Below the pieces are notes generated by a model, which saw nothing but the letters and a program-made list of their open reading frames with translations, was not told the origin of the DNA and made no database searches. Shown here piece after piece: positions 17,231 through 25,150 of a stretch of 64,000 nucleotides of DNA. Position numbers and translations under genes: made by a program. Each line of letters opens with the position of its first letter. The stretch's first letter is position 1. The stretch is from assembly GCF_019008365.1 (NCBI RefSeq), contig NZ_JAHHUL010000004.1, forward strand, positions 1 to 64,000, in the 5' to 3' direction. The stretch is from Phosphitispora fastidiosa (GTDB lineage: Bacteria; Bacillota; Thermincolia; Thermincolales; UBA2595).

Positions 17231-20200
17231 TCACAGTTTACAGACTTGGAACCCAGTCAATGAGGTTGCCACTGAAAGGTTATAGAACTGCATATTTTCT
17301 CTTAAACTATTTACATCACGACCAAGTTTGTCCGCTCGGAAATAGATGGGCGTCTTGAATCCTTCGCCCTCCAAACGAATATATCCCCTATTATGATAAG
17401 TATTATATTTACCACTAAGACGACCATTGAACAGCTGTGGTTTACCGTTCTCATCAGAGATTACATGGAGCGTACGCTTTTCATACGAGACACTCTTTCT
17501 CAATTCATCGAATAGGAGTTGACACTCTTCCCGATATTTTGGCAAGTGTGCAGCACTCAAAGCTTGTAGATATACTATGCGCGGTGAACGAACTTTACTA
17601 AGATTGTCCAGATACTGCTTGCAGGCCGAATATAGTTCCAGCCACTTTTCTTGAGACAAACCAATGCATTGATTTTCTATAGCAGGAATGATGGGTTGAC
17701 CGCTATAATACAACCACTTTACGTTGATAAGGGTATATATACAGCCTGCGTCATTTGTTACGATACTTTGATATTCTGTATTTTTCAACAAGGCTATAAT
17801 CTGTTTGCATTTATTTAGGAAGGTCTCCTGCTTTCCCAGGGGGTTATTAAAATCTAACTTGTCGATACCTCTCCCAATCAATTTTCTGACTTTATAGAAG
17901 ATACCATAAGATTTACCACTCTGAATACTACGCTCGAAACGTTCTTCAGACAGCTCCATACTATCCATTTGACCGTCTAGTTCACCTAAAACATTTGAAT
18001 CTATATTCTCATCTACGACCTCGTTTTCAAGTATGTCGCGGAGTACAAAAAGGCTTTGCAGTAGTTCCATTTTTTCTTCTTGATTCTCTATAACCTCTAC
18101 ATATCTAAGCCCCGCCCAAAGGCATGCGCTGTACGCGAATCCATTTTGAGGGAAATAACTAATAACGATACTCAGTCTCCGACTGATATCTTGGTACATT
18201 CCCCTTCTCGAAAAGGATGAATCCTGATCTGATAGCCGTATGCACAGGAGTGCCCACTCCACAAAGAGGTTAGCAGCATAATTTTTGATTTTCACAAGAT
18301 CCAGTTGATCGATGGTTTTTTCAGCCAGTTCAACGGCAGCACGCAAACGCTGTATACGTTCTTCGTTAGTTAACCATTTCCCACTACCGCAGATTTCACG
18401 GGTAAGTGTTAATTCTTGCAGGATCAAATTATCGCTATGCTGATTTTCTCTGAATTCTCTCAGTTTATCGATTAATTTTTCGAATTCTCTACAGTCTGGA
18501 GTCCATAATGAAAGGGATGAGTTACGATTGTTTGGGCCAATCAGACGTAGTAGATTCTGCATCATGTAAATCTCTGCAGAATCTCCATTAGGTGATATAG
18601 CATCTAAAAGCAGGAAAATGATTTCCATCCTGGATTTCCCATACTCATCCATTATCAAACTGGCTTCTAGTTCACTGCGTATATAAACAAGTGGCTCCTC
18701 ATCTTCAGAGGATGAGTAGACAAGAAGAGAATTGTTCAAAATAGCACCGAAGACCTTGGAAGAAGTCGTGTCCATTGTTCCAAGCAAGCGTAAAGCAATG
18801 GATATCGGTAATCGCTCCTTGTAAATTGTACATAGAGCAATACAGCAGATAAGTTCTATCAAGTGTCGCTTAAGTTCATTCGACTGTTCACACACAGATT
18901 CTTCGGCACTGCTAATCTGCCATCCTAGCTTTTCCATAACTTTACGCATTTGAATTGTCATAACAGAATTAAGTCGTTCTTCTGCCTCAGCCTTACTTAT
19001 ACGATTCAGTTCTTCGCTGATATCGTCGATACGTCCTTCGTTTTCTCGTCGAAGACGCTGCTTAAGATCTTTATGTAACTCACGGAACAGATATAAAGAA
19101 GCAAAAAAGCTATCAGACGCAGAATAGTATTTCATCATACGGGCGGCATCTTCAGGCCGGAAACCACCCTTTTCAACAAGCAGATTGCGCATCAAGGCGA
19201 TCTCATCATAGTCTTCAGTTTTTCTAAGTGAAACATCTACATCGATGCAGGAATATTTTTTGTACGTGTTGCCATTCTCATCTGCATTAATTGCGTCATA
19301 TCCAGTGCACACGATTTGCACCTGGCGCCCTGCATCACGAAGTGCCAACAATAAATCCGTAGCCCGGCTTATGTCTCCTTTAGTGCGAAAAGACGTATCC
19401 CAGACAATGAGTGTGGGTGTTGGATTATCCGTCTTGCTTTCAATTTCACGCAACAGTTGCTCAAGTGACGTAAATGCAGAGGACTTCTTCTTTTCTATTT
19501 CCCCGCTGTCATTTTTCTCCACACTAACATTAAAATTAACATCAGACTCTGGGATATAGACGACGGGATACAACCCTTCGTGAAATATGCGGTAGGCAAG
19601 AGCACAGAGGGCATTTGTTTTTCCAGAACAAGCCTGCCCTCGTAACATGATTGGCTTTGCATTTCTATCTTTAGAGGCAGCATCCTCAAGAATTTTAATG
19701 GTGTCTCGATAGAGACCTTCTTCGAAATATCGCTTCATGTGGAAACCGTTAGATTCTCGATAAGCGTACCATTTTGGAAAACCAACAGTACTGGATTGAA
19801 GAAACGCTTGAAAACGCTGAACAATTTCCTCTTTTGGAAAACTGTCAGCAAGTTCGACCTCCTCATAGTTGAGCAGCCGAGCAAACCCCTTAATGTTAAG
19901 CAGCAGTTCATGATCTATAGGAGAGGTCATCTTATAAGGGGACTTGCGAATGAAAATGGTAGGTCCAATTTCGTCCTCTGCTTCTACTCCAGTGTATTCA
20001 AATTCTGTAAGTTCTCCCGAAAGATTAGAAAGTAATTGCATTAAACTAGTGGGTATAGAAACGGCAATTCCTTTTTCTATGAGACGAAGAATATAAGGAT
20101 CTTGTACTAACTCCGAGGGTAGCCCAAAAAAGTACACTGATTTCACACGCCCGATCTTACTTAACTGCGGGCATAGTGCGCGGAGAATATCACCACTCGT

Positions 20201-20584
20201 GAGGCCATCAAACAAGATGCGACCATAGGAGCGTAAAAGATGAGGGATCGTCTCCAAAAAAACCTGAGTTGTTTCCAACTGGTCAATAGGATCAATTACA
20301 TCTGGCTCCATGCCAGATAGACGAACAATAGAAAGTTCACGCCGGTTTAATTGAATTGCCCTGCTGTCCGAAACAACAGTAATATCAGTACTACGCCGAT
20401 TAAAATTGTCAAACTGGAATGCCAAATCCTTTTGACGTAATGTTGTAAAAACACAGCTCCATGACTGTGAAAATAAGAGTTCGGGGTTGCGTGCATTAAA
20501 ATTATCACCGAGAAAAAGAATTGTAGGTTCTGCCACCATTTGGTGTAAGATACCGGATAGAACGTCCAAATCATTTTCGTACAT
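17231..20584 (-). CDS. Large P-loop ATPase with an N-terminal degenerate SIR2-like domain
   Basis: The product has 1117 residues from the ATG at 20584, which follows GGGAGGTG; the open frame continues 40 codons upstream but without a ribosome binding site. Residues 18-185 follow the SIR2-like plan: a first strand PTILFLGDNFN, then WSCVFTTLRQKDL where active SIR2-like enzymes have TTNYD, then IVRLSGMEPD where they have a HG pair. The key asparagine, aspartate and histidine seem lost. A P-loop ATPase follows, with Walker A GQACSGKT (316-323) and Walker B TLIVWDT (391-397). The C-terminal 600 residues are helical and repeat-like. The plan recalls SIR2-STAND antiphage sensors such as Avs5. The gene heads the four-gene cluster. 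Confidence 0.7.
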   Translation of the reverse strand: MYENDLDVLSGILHQMVAEPTILFLGDNFNARNPELLFSQSWSCVFTTLRQKDLAFQFDNFNRRSTDITVVSDSRAIQLNRRELSIVRLSGMEPDVIDPIDQLETTQVFLETIPHLLRSYGRILFDGLTSGDILRALCPQLSKIGRVKSVYFFGLPSELVQDPYILRLIEKGIAVSIPTSLMQLLSNLSGELTEFEYTGVEAEDEIGPTIFIRKSPYKMTSPIDHELLLNIKGFARLLNYEEVELADSFPKEEIVQRFQAFLQSSTVGFPKWYAYRESNGFHMKRYFEEGLYRDTIKILEDAASKDRNAKPIMLRGQACSGKTNALCALAYRIFHEGLYPVVYIPESDVNFNVSVEKNDSGEIEKKKSSAFTSLEQLLREIESKTDNPTPTLIVWDTSFRTKGDISRATDLLLALRDAGRQVQIVCTGYDAINADENGNTYKKYSCIDVDVSLRKTEDYDEIALMRNLLVEKGGFRPEDAARMMKYYSASDSFFASLYLFRELHKDLKQRLRRENEGRIDDISEELNRISKAEAEERLNSVMTIQMRKVMEKLGWQISSAEESVCEQSNELKRHLIELICCIALCTIYKERLPISIALRLLGTMDTTSSKVFGAILNNSLLVYSSSEDEEPLVYIRSELEASLIMDEYGKSRMEIIFLLLDAISPNGDSAEIYMMQNLLRLIGPNNRNSSLSLWTPDCREFEKLIDKLREFRENQHSDNLILQELTLTREICGSGKWLTNEERIQRLRAAVELAEKTIDQLDLVKIKNYAANLFVEWALLCIRLSDQDSSFSRRGMYQDISRRLSIVISYFPQNGFAYSACLWAGLRYVEVIENQEEKMELLQSLFVLRDILENEVVDENIDSNVLGELDGQMDSMELSEERFERSIQSGKSYGIFYKVRKLIGRGIDKLDFNNPLGKQETFLNKCKQIIALLKNTEYQSIVTNDAGCIYTLINVKWLYYSGQPIIPAIENQCIGLSQEKWLELYSACKQYLDNLSKVRSPRIVYLQALSAAHLPKYREECQLLFDELRKSVSYEKRTLHVISDENGKPQLFNGRLSGKYNTYHNRGYIRLEGEGFKTPIYFRADKLGRDVNSLRENMQFYNLSVATSLTGFQVCKL

Positions 20585-20867
20585 AACAACACCTCCCGAT
20601 AATAATCTTTCTATACTAGCAAGGGTTTCACCTTTTGCTTGAGAGTAAATAAATTTTGATCTACAGCCACTAACAAAGAAAACCAATAGAAGAGTTTGTG
20701 CCACATCAGTTTTTTATCCCGGCAAATTACGCATGCCTATATCACCACCATCTATACCCAGCATGTTCCAGCTTCTTCTTCTCTGCATCTTCTTTATGCT
20801 CCATCCTTCCGGAGATCCCGGTTTAACCCCCCAATTTTGGAGTCATATACCCTTATTTGTTATTGTC
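20585..20867. other. Intergenic stretch upstream of the SIR2-like/ATPase gene
   Basis: It contains the ribosome binding site of the ATPase gene and the unlikely 40-codon upstream extension of its frame. Nothing else recognisable is seen. A promoter cannot be placed with confidence. Confidence 0.4.
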
Positions 20868-20925
20868 AAAAAAAATTCCCCATTTTTGACGGAGAAAATT
20901 CCCCACCCCAAGTAGGTCAAAGAGC
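20868..20925 (-). mobile_element. Insertion-sequence end remnant (IS21-like)
   Basis: On the minus strand the phrase TGGGGAATTTT occurs twice, 24 bp apart, with TCCGTCAAAA and TTGACAATAACA nearby. Tandem terminal motifs of this sort are typical of IS21-family ends. No transposase gene remains. The family assignment is tentative. Confidence 0.35.
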
Positions 20926-21015
20926 CAAATTAAATCCCATTCTATGGTTAAGCCGTCGATGCCAAAAAGCGGCATCGACAGCCCGCATCTAGAGTTGGTG
21001 CAGTTGAGATGTCAA

Positions 21016-21094
21016 GGGGTCGAGTCAAGCAGGGGAGTTTCACCCCTGCTTGCTCACGGAACCGGACGTGAGAGTCTCCCCTCAACCGGCTCTT
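21016..21094 (-). mobile_element. Group II intron, 3' fragment (domains V and VI)
   Basis: The minus strand from 21094 reads AAGAGCCGGTTGAGGGGAGA, then TCACGTCCGGTTC, the conserved domain V hairpin. It is followed by a domain VI hairpin (GCAAGCAGGGG and its complement) ending CTTGACTCGACCC, which includes the branch-point region. Intron sequence probably continues to about 21170. No maturase is present. It is not the missing half of the fragment at 13770-14471, because on the minus strand it lies upstream of that 5' end. Confidence 0.75.
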
Positions 21095-21200
21095 GTTATC
21101 ATGCCGCAGGCCTACAGCCAATTTCCCAGTGAGCAAATAGACCTGGTCTTGTCTGTGCACAAAAACCTCTTGCTAAATGTATAGGGGAAAAGGTATTGTC

Positions 21201-21238
21201 AAACAAGGGCAGCCCACAAAAGAGGCCTGCCCTTGTTT
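21201..21238. terminator. Bidirectional intrinsic terminator
   Basis: A perfect 12-bp inverted repeat (AAACAAGGGCAG and its complement) with T-rich ends on both strands. On the minus strand it could end the methyltransferase transcript, 205 bp downstream of its stop codon. Confidence 0.6.
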
Positions 21239-21442
21239 TCAGGAAAGAAAACTAATTATTATGTTCCCTTATATATCCGTTTGGTTCAACAATGAATTCT
21301 TTAAAATCCCACTCAATACCCAACTGAACACAAATCGAATATCGAATAAAGAGTCTTAAGATTTTTGTTGAGCTCATTGTAATTACTCAATATTTTTTTG
21401 TTTTTTAATCTTTGTTTAGCGCTATTTTCAAGTGGTCAGCCA

Positions 21443-22545
21443 TTAACATATAACTGTCCCTTCTGCCACAGCTTTAAGCACTTGCCCCACTGCCCTTCCA
21501 AGCCCTAGCGGAACAGCGTTACCAATTTGACGGTAACAGTTACCAACAGTGCCTTCAATTGTCCAAGAGTCAGGGAATTGCTGTATCCTCGCATATTCAC
21601 GGACAGATGGGGGTCTGTCTTGAGTTGGATGGCAAAACATGGTTGCTTTTTGCACCGGACTCGTTACAAGAGTCGGGGATGGTTGTTCATAATCCAAACG
21701 GCGGTAAAAACCAACTTTACCTCCACCGCTTTTATACGCCCCGCCCATTGCTTGCTCCACCAAATCCGGTGGTAAGTTCCTCCAGTTCCCCCCATCGGGA
21801 CAAGGCGTAAATAATTCAACCTTGCTGGCGAGAATGTTGCACATAAACCAGTGGTATTTTCTAAGTCCTCTATGGCTTCCCTTAAAATAACCCATCTGTA
21901 ATTAGGGTTTTGATGGAAGTGGAAATGTGTAGGCTTTGGTAGAAAAATATCCTCGTGGTCACGAGAACCGATTATTAAGAGCCGCTCCCGGAACTGTGGG
22001 ACACCATAATGGACAGCATCAAGAATTCCGTAAGCCAACTTATATCCCAATTCCTGAAAAGTGTCTTTTATAACTTGGAATACTGAGCCAGGTAATTCTT
22101 CAGGTTTCTGTGGCTTTCCGTTCCTTTCTTTCAGAGGAATATGCTTTATAGCAGCAGATACTAAGCCTTTAACATTCTCCATGACGAAGAAACGAGGCCT
22201 GGAAACCCGTATTACGTGGCAAAATTCCATAAATAAGCTTCCACGGGGATCATTTGTTCCTAAACGCTTCCCTGCAGTACTAAATGGCTGGCACGGGGGT
22301 CCACCAACTACGGCAAAAGCATCACCGGGCGCTAATCCTGCTGGTTTTAGTAGAAAATTACAAAACTGGTCTTCAGCTATTAACTTACGTATATCCCCAA
22401 GGATAAAAGGTCTATTATTTGCAGAAGCAGTTTTGGCACACCAAGGGTCAAAGTCCTGTCCAATCTTAATCTCCAGACCGGCTTTTTCTAGTCCTAGGTC
22501 TAACCCCATTGCACCACTGAAAAGAGATATTACCGGAAATGACAT
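21443..22545 (-). pseudogene. DNA (cytosine-5-)-methyltransferase, frameshifted at a G tract
   Basis: Two overlapping frames make one C5-methyltransferase of about 367 residues. The first (start ATG 22545) holds motif I (FSGAMGLDLG), motif IV with the catalytic cysteine (GGPPCQPFS), motif VI (ENVKG) and motif VIII (QFRERLLIIG). The second holds the end of the target-recognition region (GGNWRNLPPDL) and motif X (YRQIGNAVP), and ends at 21443. The switch falls at a run of six G residues on the minus strand (21793-21788); one more G restores the frame as VPMGGNWRNLPP. It could be a true mutation, a phase-variable tract or a sequencing error. No cognate restriction gene is certain, although a GIY-YIG protein lies 640 bp upstream. 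Confidence 0.88.
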
Positions 22546-23183
22546 CGTATTGTGCCTCCTAAGCTATAGTAATATTTGATAGATAAGACTCAGGTATTTC
22601 CTTTGTGCAACGCAGCATTACTTTTGTATCCCCTTTTCGCTGTTAATATGTGTATGTAACATTGTCTAATAATTTTTCAAGCTTTCTAAAGGGGATATGC
22701 CCTATACCTCCATTGGATTTATGTTTTTATTAGAGCCACCGTCTTCAAAATAATTGTCAATACTTACAACCCAAAATATCATATCAAGTCTGGGCATTTT
22801 TATTTAACTGTTGCGAAGGGTGAGAGCCACCGCTCCGGCCAAGGAACCCCTTATCCATCTTAATAGAAGACTGAAATATTTTGATCAATCAAGGAATGCT
22901 ATCGCCCCGAAATCGGCTGCGTCCTTGATAGAATCAAAATATTTCAGTCTTCTATTATTAAAATAGTGTAATGCTATAAATGATATGGCATTCAAACCGG
23001 AACGGTGAATCATTTCGCCGGAAGCCGGGCTCAATATTCAACGGAACGGTGGTTACTATTGACCGATATTTTCACGGTAGAATCCACTAACTCTCCAGTG
23101 AACCTGTTAGTCTCATGGGGTGTGTGCCTAGGTCAAACTATTGACCGTTAATTTTCCCTTCGTACAGGTTCCATGAAATGATA
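22546..23183. other. Gene-free stretch with repeated short motifs and a large inverted repeat
   Basis: No gene is supported. Besides the inverted repeat at 22861-22957 there are scattered related words: GAGAGCCACCG near 22822 with a GAGCCACCG near 22733, GGAACGGTG near 23001 and 23041, and ACTATTGACCG near 23053 and 23133. They look like pieces of one repeat family in both orientations. Confidence 0.5.
22861..22957. repeat. Perfect 25-bp inverted repeat
   Basis: The arms 22861-22885 and 22933-22957 are exact reverse complements, starting TAATAGAAGACTG. The 47-nt interior has a second pair, TCAAGGA and TCCTTGA, so the DNA or RNA could fold into a long interrupted hairpin. There is no T-run, so it does not look like a simple terminator. 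It may be a miniature mobile element or a structured RNA. Confidence 0.9.
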
Positions 23184-24146
23184 TTAAAAGAGAATTTTTA
23201 AAAATTTGTCTTTTATTTTTTTATATTCTTCACTAATTACTTCAAGCCACAGTTTGCTATACGCATTCCTCCCTGACCATTCCCTGCTATGGCCCAGAAG
23301 CATTACCTTTAGGTCGTTAATTTTCTCTAACTCTTCACACATATGCTTTGGGGCTTCTAACCAATACACTATTATCTTGTCTTTATTATTTTTATTTATA
23401 TGTCTACACGCCTCTGTACTGTATTCATAGAATTTTCTTTTATTATCATTATAGTACTCCTCCAGTCTCTCAAATAATGTTCTTTCTGTTTTCCCAACCT
23501 TTTTTATGTCACCTTCATAAGATAAAAAGTATATCCCAGGTTCTTTAGGGGCCAGATGCCCTAAACAAGCATCTCTCAGAAAAGCTTTACACATTAAATT
23601 GCCTGCCACATATTTTTTTGGTATATTATTAACTTTAAAATAGCTATATATATCGTAAATAAAATCGATTTCAATATAGCTATTGTCATTAAAATTCCAT
23701 TGATTAAAATAAATTTCTTTTTTTTGTGGTAAAGTGTGCCTTATCGTATACAAAACAACATCTTCATTAGAAGAGAATCTGAACGAACGGCGATATTCTT
23801 CATTTATTTCCTTCGTAAAGGGAACTAAAAAAACACCTTTAAGATTATAATTAATGCCGTTAACATCCACCCCCATATATTTCCTGCAACCAGTATAACA
23901 ATCCATATACTTATTTATTCCTGAATCAAAAAGTATATATTTTTCATATTCTTTTTTCTTAACTATGTCCGCCTTTCTAGGCATCTTTTCTAAAATATAA
24001 ACTTGTAGCAAAATTCTATTATCAGGGTAATATAGCAGTAATGGCGCCTTATCAAACTCTCTATTGAAAGATTTAATAACCAAATGAGCCTTCATCCTTT
24101 GCAGATTTTGGACATTATTTAAGACTGTATAAATCTCCATCTCCAC
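23184..24146 (-). CDS. GIY-YIG domain protein with an unknown N-terminal region
   Basis: The 320-residue product carries a C-terminal GIY-YIG-type nuclease fold at about residues 205-305: GIYFLSYEGDIKKVGKTERT followed by LFERLEEYY gives the GIY strand, a modified YIG strand (KVGKT), and the arginine of the catalytic helix. The first 200 residues are rich in aromatic and charged residues and match nothing I recognise. GIY-YIG domains occur in restriction enzymes, homing nucleases and repair proteins, so a restriction partner for the frameshifted methyltransferase is possible. Low GC suggests recent acquisition. The start is ATG 24146; an ATG at 24140 is also possible. Confidence 0.65.
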   Translation of the reverse strand: MEMEIYTVLNNVQNLQRMKAHLVIKSFNREFDKAPLLLYYPDNRILLQVYILEKMPRKADIVKKKEYEKYILFDSGINKYMDCYTGCRKYMGVDVNGINYNLKGVFLVPFTKEINEEYRRSFRFSSNEDVVLYTIRHTLPQKKEIYFNQWNFNDNSYIEIDFIYDIYSYFKVNNIPKKYVAGNLMCKAFLRDACLGHLAPKEPGIYFLSYEGDIKKVGKTERTLFERLEEYYNDNKRKFYEYSTEACRHINKNNKDKIIVYWLEAPKHMCEELEKINDLKVMLLGHSREWSGRNAYSKLWLEVISEEYKKIKDKFLKILF

Positions 24147-24180
24147 GTTCTCCTTCCTGCTGTCTTGAGTAACATAATAC

Positions 24181-24375
24181 TATAAAGGCTGGTGAAATCT
24201 CCCCTTAGTTTTGGTTCCCTTTATAATTTCTACGGTTATAACGTTGCATACGTCAAAAGCAACCTGCTCCCAAAAATTAAACTCAAAAGCGAGTACGGAT
24301 GATATAAAGACTCGCTCAGAGATTGGACTACCATCAGGGCTCAGGTCATAATCCCCATCCCACCCTCACTTTGAT
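24181..24375 (-). pseudogene. C-terminal fragment of an unknown protein
   Basis: A minus-strand frame without a start codon runs through about 60 codons (WDGDYDLSPDG, then FNFWEQVAFDVCNVI) and stops near 24182. Its amino-acid composition looks protein-like. No family is recognised. It may be the remnant of a gene lost when the neighbouring duplication arose. Confidence 0.3.
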
Positions 24376-24378
24376 CTA

Positions 24379-25150
24379 GAAGTCAGTACTTGGTAGTAAG
24401 TAATTACATTGACGAATACTCATGTAACAATACTGGACATCACTTGTCACGGGAACTAATCCCATAAGTATTGTCCCAATACCAACATAGGTATTTATCC
24501 TTTTAAGTTGTACTCGCCCTTCAGCAATCAAAGTTACCATCTGTTTTTATTGCATTAAATCAATAGTCCAGTTCTTTTCCTGAATTCTGGTGTCTAACTC
24601 CCTATACTGACGCGATAGTTCATCTACCTGTTTTTGCAGGTCCTTAACGTTAACTGTGCTCAGGTATCTAAGCTCGGACCTACTATACCTGTCATGCTTA
24701 ATCATAGCTGCTTCTGTCAAATGGCTCAAAATCATGCGTTTGTTCCATATTTGCTCTCTTTCAGTTAAAATGTCAGAAATTGTATCCGTATCATTGAACT
24801 TAACCGTGCCATTTGTTCTATTTATTCTTTTGATTAATTCGGTCAATTGCTGCCTTACCTTTTCCAACTCATCCAGTAAATCCTGGGGATTTTCAGCAGG
24901 TATTTCTCCTTCCTGAACCTTAGCATAACTAATCAATCTTGATTTAATTTGTTCAACCCTCTTTTGAAGGTCTGCCCTCAAGATTAATGCCTCAGCTAAT
25001 TTCACGACACTTCCTCCTTCACGTTAATATTTTTTTGTTCATTAACCGATTGAAATCAAATGAAGTTTAGTGACTAAAACAAACCTTATCCTGGCAATTA
25101 TTACCGTTACATTATCTCGACTAACCAGTTCAACCCTTGGATCAGTTATA
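24379..25150. repeat. Direct repeat unit A (second copy at 26409-27160)
   Basis: About 750 bp are duplicated in direct orientation. Both copies start AGTCAGTACTTGGTAG, contain a non-coding tail with GGACATCA and CATAGGTATTTA, then a complete DIP1984-type gene, and end in the 3' end of a DUF2325-type gene. Divergence by eye is moderate, with an estimated 80-85 percent identity in the gene. Confidence 0.85.
24547..25005 (-). CDS. DIP1984 family protein, copy A
   Basis: The 152-residue product matches the DIP1984 (septicolysin-like) family: it begins MKLAEALILRADLQKRVEQI, has VQEGEIPAENPQDLL at 50-64, INRTNGTVKF at 81-90, and ends RELDTRIQEKNWTIDL. It is helical with no catalytic motif and no signal peptide. 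The molecular role of this family is not established. It starts at ATG 25005 after GGAGGAAG, 36 bp downstream of the coiled-coil/DUF2325 gene, so the two form a pair. A paralogue lies at 26562-27020. Confidence 0.85.
   Translation of the reverse strand: MKLAEALILRADLQKRVEQIKSRLISYAKVQEGEIPAENPQDLLDELEKVRQQLTELIKRINRTNGTVKFNDTDTISDILTEREQIWNKRMILSHLTEAAMIKHDRYSRSELRYLSTVNVKDLQKQVDELSRQYRELDTRIQEKNWTIDLMQ

Noticed and set aside
20585-20704. A 40-codon N-terminal extension of the SIR2-like/ATPase protein with a hydrophobic start (MAQTLLLVFFVSGC)
   Set aside because: It looks like a lipoprotein signal, but no ribosome site precedes it, whereas GGGAGGTG lies seven bases before the ATG at 20584.
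13770-21094. Idea that the two group II intron pieces are halves of one intron split by the defence-like genes
   Set aside because: On the minus strand the 3' piece lies upstream of the 5' piece, so they cannot be one intron interrupted by an insertion without a rearrangement for which there is no evidence.
22874-22884. An 11-nt match (AATATTTTGAT) between the pseudo-spacer upstream of cas6 and both arms of the inverted repeat at 22861-22957, as a possible guide target
   Set aside because: The sequence is very AT-rich, such a match is expected at an appreciable rate in 64 kb, and the flanking TGA is not a typical I-B PAM. Not strong enough to call a target.
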